The notes: generated from the sequence alone by a model not told the origin. DNA of 64,000 nucleotides from Boesenbergia rotunda (GCA_024364735.1 JAGFNQ010000870.1:231902-295901); one strand, 5' to 3'; shown: positions 10,939-23,631, counted from the first letter of the stretch. Program-made: numbers and translations.

Positions 10939-12209
10939 AGTTTTTCTTCCCTTTATCTATTTTATATGATAATGAGTTCTATTTTATATGATAATGAGTT
11001 CTAATTTTTGTGCACTTGAGCATGAAAACTTAGAGTAATGAGTATGAATAATAACCCTACAACGGCTAACATTCTCCTTTGATATCAACTGAGCTTTTTT
11101 TTTAATCTGTTCGATTGATTTTCTCTATCAGTCGACTAATTTAGTTGCTAATCAAATAATGGCTTCCGAACCTTCTAAAATATTGGCTGATTTTATTGAT
11201 TTTTCAAACATCAGTCGAATCGATTTGCAAATCAATTGACTAATTAGACTAATCAAGTGAATCGAATCTATTTTGTTCTCTAATACCCTATTTGGAAACC
11301 TTTTAATAAGGAATTGGAATTCAATTCCGGTCAGAATTGAATTTCGACCGGAATTGAATTCTAATTTCCATGTTTGGAATGAATTGTAAAAACAGAATTG
11401 AATTCAATTTAATTGTTATACTTTTACGATTTTATCCTACGAGGATGGAACCGGAGCAACTTTAATTTATTTTTTGAGGGGGTGATTTGATAATTTAATT
11501 CGTTTAAGTGAATTCCTTTCACAAATTACATATGTTTAGGTGTGATTTATTTTGAGGGGTTTGAAAGGAATTGGAATTCAATTCCTTAGCAATTCCTTTC
11601 TGAAAATTGCTACCAAAGGATGGAATTGAATTCCAATTCCCAAAGGAATTCCAATTCCTTCCTTTCCAAATAGGATTTAATAGATTCGTTTATATTTACT
11701 TCAGAAACAATATCAGTCAGATCGATTTGTTTTTGTTCACTTCAAAAACAATATCAGTCAACCAATTATCTTGGTTAATCGAATCAATTCACTTCTGCTG
11801 ACTCCATCAGCAACACCAGTGAAATGGATTATTTCAGCATCCAAGAGGAGACAGATTTCAAGCTTGAGTTAACTCAATTTGAAGACTTCTATCAAACACA
11901 ATTTGTAATGACTCTACTGTTGCCACATGACAGTTGGTCGAGTCGCCTCTTCTCTTCCTTTATCACTAGCGAATTAAATAAAAAGCTCTGCGAATTTGAT
12001 TTTTTCTTCCTCATTATGATGCCGACAGTTTTGAAACTTCTACATGCACGAAGAATCTTAATTACAGTCAAAACCTGCCAATCGAGGGGAGAGCCTTTAG
12101 TCCACTCTTCTAGATGTAATTACAGATCCACTCGATCGATCGAAGAGGCAACAACTAGTAAACTACTTTATGGTCACACCCACATGTACATATATAGGGA
12201 TAAGAAAGT
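10939..12209. other. gene-free flank around the MITE
   Basis: Apart from the MITE (11287-11674) I see only CAGTCGA- and AATCGA-rich degenerate repeats (about 11100-11280 and 11700-11800). The reading frame at 11824-12249 has no recognisable domain and runs into the hAT element, so I do not call it a gene. Confidence 0.45.
11287..11674. mobile_element. MITE-like element
   Basis: The ends are inverted: CCTATTTGGAAA at the left and TTTCCAAATAGG at the right. The interior is filled with GGAATTGGAATTCAATTCC-type palindromes. The length (388 bp), lack of coding capacity and A+T-rich interior fit a miniature inverted-repeat element. I could not settle the target duplication, so the superfamily is open. 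Confidence 0.55.
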
Positions 12210-12217
12210 GATTCGTT
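12210..12217. repeat. 8-bp target duplication, left (hAT)
   Basis: GATTCGTT, identical to 13434-13441. Confidence 0.8.
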
Positions 12218-13433
12218 CAGGGCCGGCTCAAGCCTATTTAAGACCCTAGGCGAAAAAAATATATTATTAACATTGTTTTAAAAAAAAATCTACTACTTTT
12301 TCATTCGGACTTTCAACTGTCAACCGACTTGGTCGAAAACAAATATATCCAGAATTATTTGAAAACTAAGAAAGATAAAAAAAAAGTCTGATTACTCAAA
12401 TGAAAAATGAAAATAACAACCCTTACAAAAAGGAATAAATGAAATGAGACAATATATAATATAAAAAATTATGTTTCCATCCTCAACTTATCATCACCAC
12501 AAACCAAAATAAATAAATAAATAAAGAATATATATACAAAATGACATAACTCAATATAATCCTTAGAAAATGAAAATCATAACGAGATCAAACCAGCCAT
12601 TATCATTTATTAAGAACTAAATAAGTCATTTTAGGCACAGAACAAAAGAAAAAATAAATTATATTTTTCATCACCTAAACCAAAATAGTTGTAAATGATA
12701 GAATACAAACGAAAGGGAAACCAAAAAATTTATTTCTGTAACTATATATAAATAAAAGCTAAACTTAATGTGGAAGCGAAATGGTAAAGATATCTAACTC
12801 ACTATTGCTCAAAAATAATAAAATCCTCTATTTCGATCGAACACAATATGGATGAATCCCTCAACATTTGAACTTAATCAAGCAAGGAGCATAGTAGTAC
12901 CAACCGGATCAACGTGATAGCATTAGGTGTAATTTTTCTTTTCTAATATCAACGAGCGAGAGAAGTACAAAGAGGGGAGCTAGTCAAGGGAAGAGGGGGA
13001 ATTCGAAAAAAAACTATTATTTTTATTTTACATTGCATGGATAATTTTTTTTAATTCATGTTCTTATCAATCAGAAGAGAAAACATCACTAACAAAAAAT
13101 AAATGTAACAAGAGAAGGCTAAGGTTGAAAGATATTGAAGATGAATACATTAGATCTTATAATATAATATACATAATAAAAATTAAATTTAAAATATTAA
13201 AAAGAGAGTCCCTTATGACTCTATCCATTTGAACAATAATAAGTTTTTTTATAAAATCTATAGTTTTGATTAAAAAATGAGATACGCAAATTTTTTTTAT
13301 CAAGGCCCTATTTTTTCCCATTCCCTTAAAATATATAATAAAAATATGTTTAATATATCAAAAATAATGGGCCCCAATAAAAATTGAGGCCCTAGGCATA
13401 GGCCTTAATGGCCTATGCCTAAAGACGGCCCTG
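12218..13433. mobile_element. hAT-like non-autonomous element
   Basis: Inverted ends CAGGGCCGGC (left) and the complement of CAGGGCCGTC (right) are flanked by an identical 8-bp direct repeat GATTCGTT (12210-12217 and 13434-13441). An 8-bp duplication with CAGGG termini is the signature of the hAT superfamily. The 1216-bp interior is A+T-rich with no transposase. Near the right end, GGCATAGGCC-TTAAT-GGCCTATGCC forms a perfect small hairpin. Confidence 0.8.
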
Positions 13434-13441
13434 GATTCGTT
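13434..13441. repeat. 8-bp target duplication, right (hAT)
   Basis: GATTCGTT, identical to 12210-12217. Confidence 0.8.
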
Positions 13442-15820
13442 CATCCTCAGTGTTTCCGTCAATCTATCTTAGGACCAACATGAAGGATATAAATCATGGA
13501 GTTATTAGCTCGGATGCTGTGGCTAGTGCGTGAGGAGGATGGATACAGTGACTTTGTCAGGTTTTGACCACTAGACTTCATTGTAAAAATCCCCACGCAT
13601 TAACCATCAGTCCATTTCGTGAGAAATTCACATGTACATATATAGACCAGTCGTAGCAGACTAACTCGACTTATTGCAAATGGAATTAAGACCAGAAAGT
13701 TAACATACGACTCCATGGATCGAGAATCACTGACTTTGACGTCCACAACCCTCGGCGCAAGCCAATGGACTCGATGCTAAACGAGTTGGATGCTTAAAAG
13801 GTGATGGATATATATATATAAGCTGTTCTGCACAGACGTACGTGGTATATATTCTTTACACGACAACGATTCTGTTTCGATTTTAAAATTTATAAAAATC
13901 ATGATTTAATTAATTACTCACCTTATTTTCTAGTTAGTTTACATGTATTTTTTTTCTCTATATTTGTTTTAATGAAATAGAAGTCATGAGTGATTGGTCA
14001 GATTGGCTCCGTTCCACTTGTGATGGGGCACTAAGACGGCCGGTCTCAAAGGTCAATTGGTCCTGTGCACAAGAGTGGTGGACTGCTGCACAATTAGGGG
14101 TGTAAACGAGTCAAATCGTTCGCGAGTTATTTGGATCTCGATTCAATAGAAGCTCGTTCGAGCTCGTTTAATAAAACATATTTGATATGTTCGTTTAAGG
14201 CTCGATTAGGCTCAAATATGTTCACGAGCCATCACTATATTCGATAAATTAAACTCGAGTTCGGCTAGATAATAAATGAACCAAACTCAAACTCTCAGAT
14301 ATTCTGTTCGATTCGGTTCGATTACAGACCTATGCACAATTCGAGCATTAGATTAAAATTTTATGTGAAGTTAATTAGGGAGGCAAAGAAAATTATTGGC
14401 AAAAATCAAAAGAAGCCTTTATTTTTTAAAATCATAAAAGGATCTCCCGTTTTGTTTGTTTTTTTTTTTTGAACAAAAGGCACTCCATCTCACGCCATTA
14501 ATAACTCATATATAATTATTTTGTAACATTTATGAAACCTAGCTGCTGAGTATATTATAATTATTAGAGACGGTAAAAGACGATCCAATCCCTCTAACAA
14601 TTATAATATACTTACAAGCATCTGTATCTTATTCCCTATTTAATATTTAAAATTTAGGATATTTTATTAAATTTATATATTCTCTTTTCACTGCGTAATA
14701 CATTAGCTTCTCTATAATTTATTATAGAGGAAAAGACATTTTAAGTTTCGAAGTTGGTTTATTTTTGACATTTTAGATATCAAATTTTTAAAAAAAATTA
14801 GTCCCAAAATTAACACTTTATTTTTATTTTAATCTTAAATTTACGTTCCCAACTGGGTTATAGTGTTTATGCTAAAAAGATAAAAATAAAAATCGAAAAC
14901 TCGTAGGTTTCACCTTCCTAATTGAGTTATAGTATTAAGTTAAAAAAAAATTAAATATCCCAATTAGGTTATAGTGTTCAATTATAATTTTTTTAAAAAG
15001 AAAAAACTTAAGGCATCTCTCATTGCATGATATTAAAATTGTTACTTTTAAAATTTGAGACTAAAAAAAAAAAAAGTAAACGGTCAACTTTGAAATTATA
15101 AAAGTCTTTTAAAAAATTTAATATTAGAATCATCAATTTAATATAAGTTTGGGATTGGAAGAGTGTGTGGCCTATTTATTATATCTTTATTCATTATTAT
15201 TATTATTTCTCTCTCCTCTATATTTTATTAATTATCTCTGCAATGATTTTGCGGTGGTAAAAGAGTAAAGGAGAAAATTAAATAATTCTAAACTTAAATA
15301 ATATTTTAATATTTAAAAAAATTGATTTTATTCTCTAAATTAAAAAAAAATTATTTGTAAATTCTAAATTTAGATAATGAATATAAATGATAGCAGTAAA
15401 AGTTTTTTCAAAAATGTAAAATGTAAAAAAATTTCTTTAACAAATCTGATGTGAATAGTCTACCTGAATACTTAACTTATGTAAAAAGTTAAAAACATCC
15501 ACATTATAGTAAATCGGAGTTACTACACCACGGATTAATAAAATTCACCAAACGAGATGACCTTAGAAAAGGCCGCATCTTTATTTTGATTATTTTTTTT
15601 TAAAAAAATCATTTTAGAGTATCAATAAGGGGGAAAAATGATTTTTGGTCTTTGATGTGTAGTTGTGCATCGTCCACAATCCAAGCACAATAAATCAATC
15701 CACAGAGGAGCGATTAGCGCGTGAGCGCACGCTCCTCCTCCTCCTCATCGTCCATGGTGATGGATTCCACGCGCTCGCTCCCTTTGACGCGTCCAATTCG
15801 TATTCCGCCCCTTCGCCGAC
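13442..15820. other. intergenic region upstream of the F-box gene
   Basis: No gene seen. About 14096-14335 is a degenerate dispersed repeat starting AGGGGTGTAAACGAG with GAGCTCG words, a type common in plant genomes. The rest, particularly 14400-15640, is A+T-rich with homopolymer runs. Confidence 0.5.
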
Positions 15821-15828
15821 TTCTTCCC

Positions 15829-15836
15829 ATATAAAC
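15829..15836 (+). promoter_or_regulatory. TATA box candidate for the F-box gene
   Basis: CATATAAA lies about 140 bases before the start codon, just after a C/T-rich stretch. The position fits a transcription start near 15860-15870. It is followed by a GGC/GAC trinucleotide tract (about 15930-15968) in the putative 5' leader. Confidence 0.5.
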
Positions 15837-15935
15837 TCCGCTCCAATTCCAACCTCCACTCGAATCTAATTAGCAATTTGCACTCCGCAGGCACCGATCG
15901 ATCCAATCAATCCCACTGAAGCGAACAAACGGCGG

Positions 15936-15967
<32 letters not shown>

Positions 15968-15970
15968 TAC

Positions 15971-17530
15971 ATGGGCCAATCCGCCTCCGCCCCCTCCTCC
16001 TCCTCCCGCCCAGTCACCTTCTCCGACGCCAGAGACTTCACCTCCGACCTGCCCGACGAGTGCCTCGCCCTCGTTTTCCAGTCCCTCGGGCCCGCCGACC
16101 GCCGGAGCTGCTCCCTCGTTTCTCGCCGTTGGCTCGCCGTCGAGGGATGCTGCCGGAATCGACTCTCCCTTGATGCCCGCGCTTCGCTGCTCGAGGCGGC
16201 GCCGTCTCTCTTCGCCCGCTTCGACGCCGTCTCGAAGCTCGCCCTCCGGTGCGGCCGCCGTTCCGACAGCATCGGCGATGAGGCCCTCGCGCTCGTCGCG
16301 GCCAGTTGTCCCAACCTGCTGAGTCTCAAGCTCCGCTCTTGTCGCGCCCTCACGGATGTCGGCATGGCGGCCGTCGCCCGTTCCTGCCCGGGCCTCCGCA
16401 AGCTCTCCGTCGGCTCCTGCTGCTTCGGCGCCAAGGGTATCGACGTCGTCCTTCGAGGTTGTCCCCTCCTCGAAGATCTCTCCATTAAGCGCCTCCGCGG
16501 CCTGCACGACCCCGCCGCCGCCGCGGGTCTCGTCGACGCGGCGCCAGCCCTTCGCTCCGTCTGTCTCAAGGATCTCTTCAATGGCCAGTGCTTCGCGCCG
16601 CTCATTGCAGGCTCTCCCAATCTCAAGACGCTCAAGCTCATTCGCTGCTCCGGCGACTGGGACCCACTCCTGGAAGCCATGGCCGGCAAGGTCCCCGGCA
16701 TCGTGGAGCTTCACCTCGAGCGGTTGCAGGTGAGCGACAGCGGACTCGCCGCTCTGTCCGCTCGCGTCGAGCTCGAATTCCTCCACCTAGTGAAGACGCT
16801 GGAGTGCACCGACGCAGGCCTCGCCGCTGTGGCCGAGCACTGCCCCAGCCTCCGCAAGCTCCACATCGACGGCTGGAAGGCGGACCGGATCGGCGACGAG
16901 GGCCTCTCCGCCGTGGCCAGACGGTGCACCGGTCTCCAAGAGCTCGTCCTCGTGGGCGTCAACCCCTCAATCCGGAGTCTGGAGCTCGTGGCGACTCACT
17001 GCAACGCCCTGGAGCGACTCGCTCTCTGCGGCGGCGACACCATCGGCGACGCCGAGATCGCCTGCATCGCCTCCAAATGCGCGTCGCTGAAGAAGCTCTG
17101 CATCAAAGGGTGCCCTGTTTCAGACAAGGGCATAGACGCCTTCGCCAGCGGATGCCCCCAGCTGGTCAAGGTGAAGGTGAAAAGGTGCGCCAGAGTGACG
17201 CCGGAATGCGCGAAGCGGCTAGCTGCGAGCAGGAACGGCCATCTGTCCGTAAACTTGGAGGCCGCCGACGAGGGCCTAATGGAGGAGCAAGGGAGCGTCC
17301 CGGTCATCGAAGAAGGTGCGAGCGAAGAAAGCAACAATGGCGGCGGCGGCGGCGAGCGAGCCACTGACTCCGCCGCCGGCGAAGCAGAGCTCGGCGGAAA
17401 AATTCCGACGAGCTGTAGAAGTAAAAGCAGGTGCACGGCGACGAAGATGCGACTGGGGTTGTCAGCGGCGGGGAGGAACATGGTGGCTTTCGCCATCAGG
17501 AGATGGTCGCACGGCGGCAACAATTCTTGA
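15971..17530 (+). CDS. F-box/LRR protein, SKIP2/VFB family
   Basis: An intact, intronless 519-residue frame. The F-box is at about residues 24-64 (LPDECLALVFQSLGPADR, then CSLVSRRW). Cys-rich leucine-rich repeats run from about 86 to 410, with CPNLLSLKLRSC, LTDVGMAAVA, CSGDWD, LHLVKT, KLHIDGWKA and KLCIKGCPVSD blocks. This order and these words match plant SKIP2/VFB proteins (usual length near 520). Family members bind SKP1-like adaptors as SCF ubiquitin-ligase receptors; Arabidopsis VFBs affect growth and lateral roots. Starting MGQSAS, the N-terminus has Gly2 and Ser6, compatible with myristoylation (inference). The Ser- and Gly-rich tail after 440 is the least conserved part. Coding GC is far above the flanks. 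Substrate unknown. Confidence 0.93.
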   Translation: MGQSASAPSSSSRPVTFSDARDFTSDLPDECLALVFQSLGPADRRSCSLVSRRWLAVEGCCRNRLSLDARASLLEAAPSLFARFDAVSKLALRCGRRSDSIGDEALALVAASCPNLLSLKLRSCRALTDVGMAAVARSCPGLRKLSVGSCCFGAKGIDVVLRGCPLLEDLSIKRLRGLHDPAAAAGLVDAAPALRSVCLKDLFNGQCFAPLIAGSPNLKTLKLIRCSGDWDPLLEAMAGKVPGIVELHLERLQVSDSGLAALSARVELEFLHLVKTLECTDAGLAAVAEHCPSLRKLHIDGWKADRIGDEGLSAVARRCTGLQELVLVGVNPSIRSLELVATHCNALERLALCGGDTIGDAEIACIASKCASLKKLCIKGCPVSDKGIDAFASGCPQLVKVKVKRCARVTPECAKRLAASRNGHLSVNLEAADEGLMEEQGSVPVIEEGASEESNNGGGGGERATDSAAGEAELGGKIPTSCRSKSRCTATKMRLGLSAAGRNMVAFAIRRWSHGGNNS

Positions 17531-20132
17531 CTAGGACCAAGTCAAGCAAGACATAGCCCACCTCCTTCTCCATGTTCTCCATTTTTCTGCTTGGAATTTC
17601 TGTTGGAAAATTGCTGCAACTCTGACCAGATCAAAATTTCTGGGCTTCATTTCAACAAAAACAACGTGGAAAAGCTTTGCTTCTCTGGCTCAATCCTGAC
17701 TGACTTCTCTTCCGCTGAATATTTCTTTATTATTACAAAAATGATAATCGTGAAGTAGGCATTCAGACAAAATAGCGTGGAAGATCAAATTACGAGTCAA
17801 TCGATAAATTGAGATATTTATACTTCGAAGATTACCCAAGAACAGGGTGGCCGATCTGAGACATACTTCCCAAAAGAGGATTAGGTGATTGTGAGACAAC
17901 TCATGATGAAGTTTAATATGACCCTTCCAACTTCAAAAACATTTTTGATTCGAGACTCAGAATTAGACTTTATCAACGGTCACACGTCCAGAATTCGAAC
18001 AGCTACGTTTGTTATAAGGAACTCATAATTGTCAATTTTCGGATCCTAATTTCACCGTTTAAACTTTTTTCAGAACATTTTTATTATTTTTGATGATTTT
18101 CATTTTTTTAGATATTTAGATTAATTTTCGTATTCCTAGTATTTATAAGAGAGAATTTGTCTTAATCCATATTTTATTTTGAGTTAAAATTCTTTAATTA
18201 TATTCTTTCCTTTTTGGGTTAAAAATATATTTCATTTCTTAATAGATTTTTAATTATAATTTCTTTCTTTTATTTCGGTTCAGATTGTGGTATAAATAGA
18301 AATCCTATTTAGGTGTTTAGGATCATCCTTTATTTATAATAAAATTTTCTTATTGTCGTAAAACTCGGACAACAACGTCTTTCTTTTCATTTTAATAACA
18401 TTCTCTGCTTGTTTTCTCCTTCACCTTCCCTTCTCAGTTGTCCATAGGATAATCACTATTCTATCTAACATCACCTTCTTCCCCTACCCATGAGTGCTTG
18501 TATGATCTTCTAAAAAAAATCTCTACATTAGCAAGAATATCATCATTGCAGAAGCCAAATAAGAGGTCAGATCTCATGGTCATTGGTTGCTTCCCGACTC
18601 ACATAGCATCGCATATTAACTAGGGGCATCTAGTTGACTGAGTATGACAACCTCATAATTGCTAGGTCATTCTTAGGGTGTCATGCGTTGAGAATATTGT
18701 CCCCTCATTCTCAAGAAGTCGCATGTTTGAGAATATTCAAATTTATCGCTAACTTGGTTGTAAAGGAGCAAACCCGTTTCAAGAATAAAAAAGATGACAT
18801 TAATACGGAGTAACCTTTAAATAAGATAACGTATAACTTCACCTAGTGCAATAAGGTAAACTGAAGCAGTCTCTGAAGTTGAGATGACGTTTGAGATCGA
18901 GATAACATATGTAGTTAACATGGCGTTTGAGATTGAGATGACTACTGAGACTAAGATGACATCTGAGACTAATTCCTTGATCAAACTTAATTTGTATAGA
19001 GGAGTATACTGGACTTCATTCGGATTAAATTGGCTTACTTTTAGGATCATATTTGATCTATCTTAATTTTGACTAATAGATTGGTTTGGATATTGATTAG
19101 AAGAGATATGGATATAAAAAAAACTCCACGTCACTAAAAACAGAAGAAATTTTTAAAACTAAAACTTATTTTTTTGTTTTTTTTCCTTTCTTTCAGATCA
19201 GTCAAATCTGATATAATTAAATTGAGTAGGTGTAGAAGAGGGTTTCAAGTCTCTTGTTTAAGAATTTGGGTAGCGGAGGGGTTGGTTAGGGTTCAAAAAA
19301 TCAAATCGTATAGGTTTGTATTTTTTTTAATTTTTTTGATTAATTAACTATCCGAATATCCTGCCGTATGCATCAATATCAACTAATTGATTAATTAATA
19401 GTAAAACATTTTTTTCCCCTAGACTTTGGTGCACAATGGGGCAAACTCTTGGATAATAAAATTTAAATCTCATTAAGAACTTATTATATTTGAAAAATTG
19501 AATTACTTGTAACGTTGGTTCATGACCCATCTGAGCTTTCAGATTTAACATTGCGATCGATGGATTTGGATCTCTAGGATTAGTCAATCATAAAAATTAA
19601 ATATATGAATTATTAAAAAATAATAATAAAATATTTTAACCATGTATAGATTTATCAACGTAATTTATTTTTTCACAAAGAATATATAGAAATTTAATAA
19701 AGTATTAAAAGTTAAGCAGTTTTTTTTCACAAAGAATATATAGAAATTTAATAAAGTATTAAAAGTTAAGCAAAGAAGTATGATACCTTTTAGCCCGCTA
19801 ATTAGCCCCAAGGTATAGCATAGATAGTGAGTGTATAGTATTTTTGGCCTATTGATTAGGGGTTGATCTTCAGAAGATGATGATCTATATTTTCGGTCAC
19901 ACCATGTACCTGTTATCTGTATACCTACATGAACCTCCCTTTATATCCATAGGGTTGGATCTAGGGAGACTATTAAAGTAGCGAATCTATTTTTTTTTAA
20001 CCCGCTAACTAGGTGTTTTGATTGAGCGTAAGGATTGGAGTACTGTTCTTTTTATCCAACATATTGGGCATGTGGTAGGGTAGGTCATGTATCAAGCAGC
20101 GAAGAATTGCAATAGCATGCGGGGGCTATCTA
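17531..20132. other. gene-free region downstream of the F-box gene
   Basis: No gene was recognised. About 18880-18980 has short repeats on GAGATGAC and TTTGAGAT. A 48-bp block is tandemly duplicated at 19671-19718 and 19725-19772. From about 20040 the sequence matches the tandem-repeat family that continues after 23632. Confidence 0.5.
19671..19772. repeat. 48-bp tandem duplication
   Basis: Two apparently identical 48-bp copies (19671-19718, 19725-19772) starting TTTCACAAAGAATATATAG and ending GTTAAGCA, separated by six bases (GTTTTT). Confidence 0.9.
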
Positions 20133-23100
20133 TGTTGAATACGGTAACTAAACACCCGACTACGAAAATATTTTTGAAGAAACCTATAGGGGGTTCAGTA
20201 AATAGGTCAAGTTGTAAGGGATGAAATGTTTGGCACTTAACCCTCAGGTCTAAAATAAAAATATATCTTAAAACTTGAGGACCGGTTTCGATTTTTGGCT
20301 AAAGCTAAGGGGTTAACAGGGTAAATGATCTAACTCTAGGGGTAGGTTTGGATTTAAGGGGCTCTTCCACAAAAATGCCACCCTCTCCTCAGTCCTCCCC
20401 TTCTTTCGCCCGCAGCCAAGGCCAATCCTTTCCTCTTCCCTTTCTCCGCGTGCCCTAGCTCGCAGCACAACACCCTCGACGCCACTCTTCCTCTCCTCTC
20501 CCTCACTTCTTCACCTGTAGCCAAGAAGAAGCCTCGACCCTTTCTACTCCGCGTTGCCCTAGCCGCAGCCATCGCTCCCAGTCGACGCCACCCGATGTCC
20601 AACTCCGTTCACCTTCTCCCCGCGTGATCGAGCTGCGACGCCAAGCTTCGATCCATGGTGGGTTCGCGACACCGGGAACCCTAGCTCTTTCTTCTCCAAC
20701 ACCGCCTGCCGCCAAATCGCGACGTCGCATTTGCTCTTCTCTTCCCCGATCAAAACTGACCCCCACTGCCTAGAGATTTCCAAGTCGGCGATCTCTCTTT
20801 TTCCCTTCTCTACCTTTCTTTTGCTCCAGATAGAGTGGGGGGAGTCGCCAGCTGCAGTCGATGATTCCTTCTTCCTTACCATGTACCACCTTTCCTGTTG
20901 AGTTGAGGTCTCTATTGATTGGAGTTTTGGAGATCTTGGGGTAAGCTAAACTAGAGCTACTCCTAGGGATAGTTGTTTAGCTCTCTGGAAGCAGCTGGCG
21001 CTGGATTAGAGCTGCGAACTCACGGTCAGTGAGGAGCTCAAGTAAGCTTTCATTGTTTCCGATTGATTCTTCTAATCGAATGGTGCTAGAACAGTAGGAT
21101 TGGGTTGTGCTATTAGCCTGGATTCTTATACTACCGCGAGTTAATTCTTGGATGAGTTCTTGTGTTTCCCAAACTGTTTCTGTGTGTTGTTCTTGGGATT
21201 TCAGTGAGAGGTATTGGTCTTGATCAGAGGCGGGCTTTGATATTTTTGTATGTTTTTGTGGTAGAGGAACTCTACCGTGAGCTTGGATCGGGATAGGACT
21301 GCAGTGGTTATTCCCCCTGTTATGTGCACTTCCTATCCTATGTATACGGTTTTGGATTAACTTTGTATGGAGTTTCTACCATGAGATGCTATGGAATAGG
21401 ATCAGTAGAGATAGGATGAATTGGTTTCTTGGCTTGTGGTTTAGGATTGATTATTGTGTATTCAGTTTTGAGATTTGTGGACCTTAGTATTGGTTTTATT
21501 TTGGAATTTTGGTTTTTGATAGAAGCCATTGGAAGCTAACCTTGATCAGTAGCATTTTGTTGGGTTTTTGGAGTTGGAATTTGGATTGGCAGCACATTGG
21601 GTGTGCTTGCCGTTAGCTCCATTTGGAGTTGAAATAGATTTTTTTGTAGTTTGGGTGGTAATTGGGTATTGTGAAGTTGAAATGTAATTGTTGTGCATCA
21701 CATGTGATGTTGGATGAATGGTAGGTGAGACCTGTCGGTTTCAATACTGTGGCCGTAAGGTCTACATGGTTTTGTGGGATTAGTATTCATGATGTATCCT
21801 TAGGTTTAATTTGAGATTAAACCTAATAACCTAAGCTTGATAAATTTGGGCCGCGAAACCTAACATGAATCTAATCTAGGTAATTTGTGATAATTAAGGG
21901 ATAATCATTTAATTATGGTTAATTAAATGAAACTGGATAATTAGGACGATTTAAATGACTTAAGGTAGTCTGTTTAGCTAAGAATCACTTGTTATTGTAG
22001 CTAAACATTATGTCTTTGATATAGGGTCTTGATTGGATTTATTAGTGCTGATTATTAGACGGAGGTTCCCTACGTATACGGATTCTTCTATTTTGAGACG
22101 GGTACTTCTTTCTTGTTTCTTTAGAACTACTTTATCTTATACATGACTATTTTATTGAATGTAGTAGGATATTTTTGTCTTAAATCTGCTTCTATTATTT
22201 TCCTGCTTGATACTTACTGCTTGATCCTTGAGATTATCTAAGACTTATGTCTATATAGTCTCATATTTGATATTCTTATTCTGTATGGTACATACATATG
22301 TAGGTGTACATAGAAGTAATGGTATATTGTATTATACCTGGCATTGATCGACTTTTAGACATACTTTGCATTTATACCTGGTTGTATGATTATTAGGTCA
22401 TGATACTTTATTCATACATGTGCATATCATATTGAGGTATAGATGGGGACTTAGTGGGTTCGCATGTGTTAGAGTCATGCACCATCCTTACATTGTTGCA
22501 TGCTGGCAATCATCAGCTCCTATGTAGTCTGAGTCCATCGCCAATTACATTAGGATATACACACACATCCACTTAGGGGTTAGTGGCTACCCAAGAGGGT
22601 GTGCATTTGCCCTGTATTGCTCTGCTGGGTTGCTTTTGGATAGTGGTTCCGGAGCATAGTTGCAATCAGGGATCCCTTCTCGTCCCAGAGACACGAGGAG
22701 ATGAGAGCAAGACTCCCCAATTGCTTGGGGTAGAAGGGTGTCCTCCGCCAGTATTTTATCCACTCGGTCACTTCAAAGCAGTGATGTTAGGGTGTGCATA
22801 GTTGTCACAGCTCCACCCACATGCCCGTTGACTTATGACAGGGGAAGGTGGATTGACTGGTGTCAGGGGTAACACATGTCGTTGCCTCATGTGCATATAA
22901 TACATTGTGCATTTGTTTGTGTTTGCTGCATTTGATTGCTGCATATGTTTGACATGCACATACATGAAACATGTATACCTTGAATTGTGTATTGTACTTG
23001 TTCTAAAGAGCATGATTTCACCACCCTGTAGGATGGATGGTTTCTGGTATGTATATATACTTTTTCAGCACTTATGCATATTTTTATTCTCCTTTGAAAC

Positions 23101-23631
23101 TGTATCCTATTATTTTTTTATAGCTTGCACAACTATTTATATTGTCATGCATATTTATCTCTATACCCGCAGAGTCCGCTTGGACTCACCACCCTTCACT
23201 AAATTTTTTATTTTCAGGTTGATGTCCGACAGAGGGAGTCTGGTTGCCAGTTCCATGCTCATGTCGACGCTCATTTTTAGTTTTCTACTTTACTTACGGA
23301 TTTTTAGCATGTTATGTTTCATACGCTGTACTGTTTTATTTGTGGACATGTATATATGTGGTGTTTTATATGGATTGTACTTTTGAGTTCTATGTTGGAC
23401 TTTCTGCGATGTGATTTTGCTGCGCGCCTACCCAGATGGCAGCTCAGGTAAATCCGTATTTTGAATTATAGATATGGATGCATGCCTTTTGTATGATATG
23501 TCTTTGTTTGAGGTCTGAGGCCAAATATATACTACATGGTGTTGTATAAATGTTCTAAATTGTTCATCATATATGAGAGATGTTATTCGATTGTATATTG
23601 GACCATCGACTTCCCTTCTGGGGGTATGACA
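20133..23631 (+). mobile_element. solo LTR, Ty3/gypsy-like family
   Basis: The sequence begins TGTTGAATACGG and ends GGGTATGACA, like the gypsy LTRs at 51759 and 57956. It shares their landmarks in order: a GC-rich block, CCCTACGTATACGG, GGACTCACCACC, a TTTCAGG step and TATATTGGACCA near the end. No primer-binding site follows the end and no second LTR is present. Flanking sequence reads through as one repeat family if this segment is removed, and GGCTATC occurs at both edges. The frames inside do not look like genes. Confidence 0.7.

Noticed and set aside
11824..12249. 141-residue open frame before the hAT element
   Set aside because: No domain, no codon bias, and it runs across the hAT target duplication into the element.
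15866..16786. Long minus-strand open frame over the F-box gene
   Set aside because: It is a by-product of the GC-rich codon usage of the gene on the plus strand; the Gly/Glu/Ala-rich peptide has no domain.
16588..17367. Second long plus-strand frame inside the F-box gene
   Set aside because: An Arg/Pro-rich shadow frame of the real coding sequence, with no recognisable domain.
22907..23386. 159-residue hydrophobic open frame in the solo LTR
   Set aside because: T-rich sequence gives Phe- and Leu-rich peptides by chance; the equivalent region of the related LTRs has no such frame.
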